Assembly (NCBI RefSeq): GCF_028389875.1
Contig: NC_084669.1
Coordinates: 28,446,567 to 28,510,566 of the forward strand
Length of the DNA: 64,000 nt
Direction: 5' to 3'
Origin: Rhea pennata
Taxonomy: Eukaryota; Chordata; Aves; Rheiformes; Rheidae
Shown: piece after piece, positions 63,661-64,000 of the stretch
Layout: every line of letters starts with the position of its first letter
Position numbering within the stretch: position 1 is the stretch's first letter
Notes under the pieces: generated by a model
Seen by the model: only the letters and a program-made list of their open reading frames with translations
Database searches by the model: none
What the model was told of the DNA's origin: nothing
Made by a program: the position numbers and the translations under genes

Positions 63661-64000
63661 CTATAGGGAAAAAGATGCTATAGTTCATAAACAAGGACAG
63701 AGCCTCAGTCAGCGGCAGAACAAAGTATTCATTTATGAACCATCTTAGGAAAATAGAGCCTCTCCTTCACTTCCTATATTTGCACAATCTGTATTCATAG
63801 AAAGAAAGAGAAACCTTTGAAAAATTTTGACCTCGCTGGTAAATTTTTGTCTGCTTTATCCAGTGATCAATGCTCACCTCCATGAGCAGAGAGCTGAGGG
63901 CTCAGTAGATGTCCAGAAGAACTTCCAATAAAATGAACGCTAAATGAAGCCCCAGCTGCTCATGTGTTGTTAGACACATTACAGTGGTCTTGAGCCATGC

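Noticed and set aside
1-64000. CRISPR arrays, tRNA or rRNA genes, bacterial operons
   Set aside because: No regularly spaced repeats and no tRNA-like cloverleaf or rRNA segments were seen. Gene structure is eukaryotic throughout.

Overview
The window reads as nuclear DNA of a bird. Three fragments of the avian LINE CR1 are present, the protein-coding content is split into small exons with GT/AG introns, and two tandem collectin genes have the architecture of avian surfactant protein A (SP-A) and avian lung lectin (cLL). I cannot name the species. No bacterial, phage or CRISPR content is seen.

Layout. 1-25.0 kb: AT-rich non-coding DNA with two sense-oriented CR1 fragments (about 9.75-10.26 and 16.44-16.88 kb), homopolymer and tetranucleotide tracts, and a few GC-richer islands with splice-donor-like ends, but no recognisable gene. 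25.1-31.65 kb: the SP-A-like gene on the + strand, with a TATA box, a non-coding exon 1 and four coding exons (247 aa: signal peptide, interrupted collagen domain, neck, C-type lectin domain). 31.65-38.35 kb: an interval that holds a previously unannotated-looking relic of a third collectin lectin exon (about 35.20-35.48 kb) and GC/CpG-rich segments at 35.59-35.77 and 37.13-37.99 kb. 38.36-41.06 kb: the lung-lectin gene on the + strand, with a matching TATA box and non-coding exon 1 and three coding exons (200 aa; collagen region absent). 41.1-62 kb: mostly non-coding. It contains a candidate 50-residue single-pass membrane microprotein in a terminal exon at 54.3 kb, a possible upstream non-coding exon at 45.0 kb, and a candidate minus-strand terminal exon at 57.4 kb. 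62.05-64 kb: the last two coding exons and 3' UTR of MAT1A (methionine adenosyltransferase, liver type) on the minus strand, cut off by the window edge within an intron.

The two collectins are secreted Ca2+-dependent pattern-recognition lectins of the airway. Both use the same exon plan: a 78-nt neck exon and a 377-nt lectin coding exon in each gene, with identical intron phase. They appear to be tandem duplicates, one of which has lost the collagen exons. Their sugar-site motifs differ (EPN versus EPS). The decayed lectin exon between them shares diagnostic bases with each, which points to a once larger cluster. MAT1A is the conserved flank also found near the collectin cluster on human chromosome 10.
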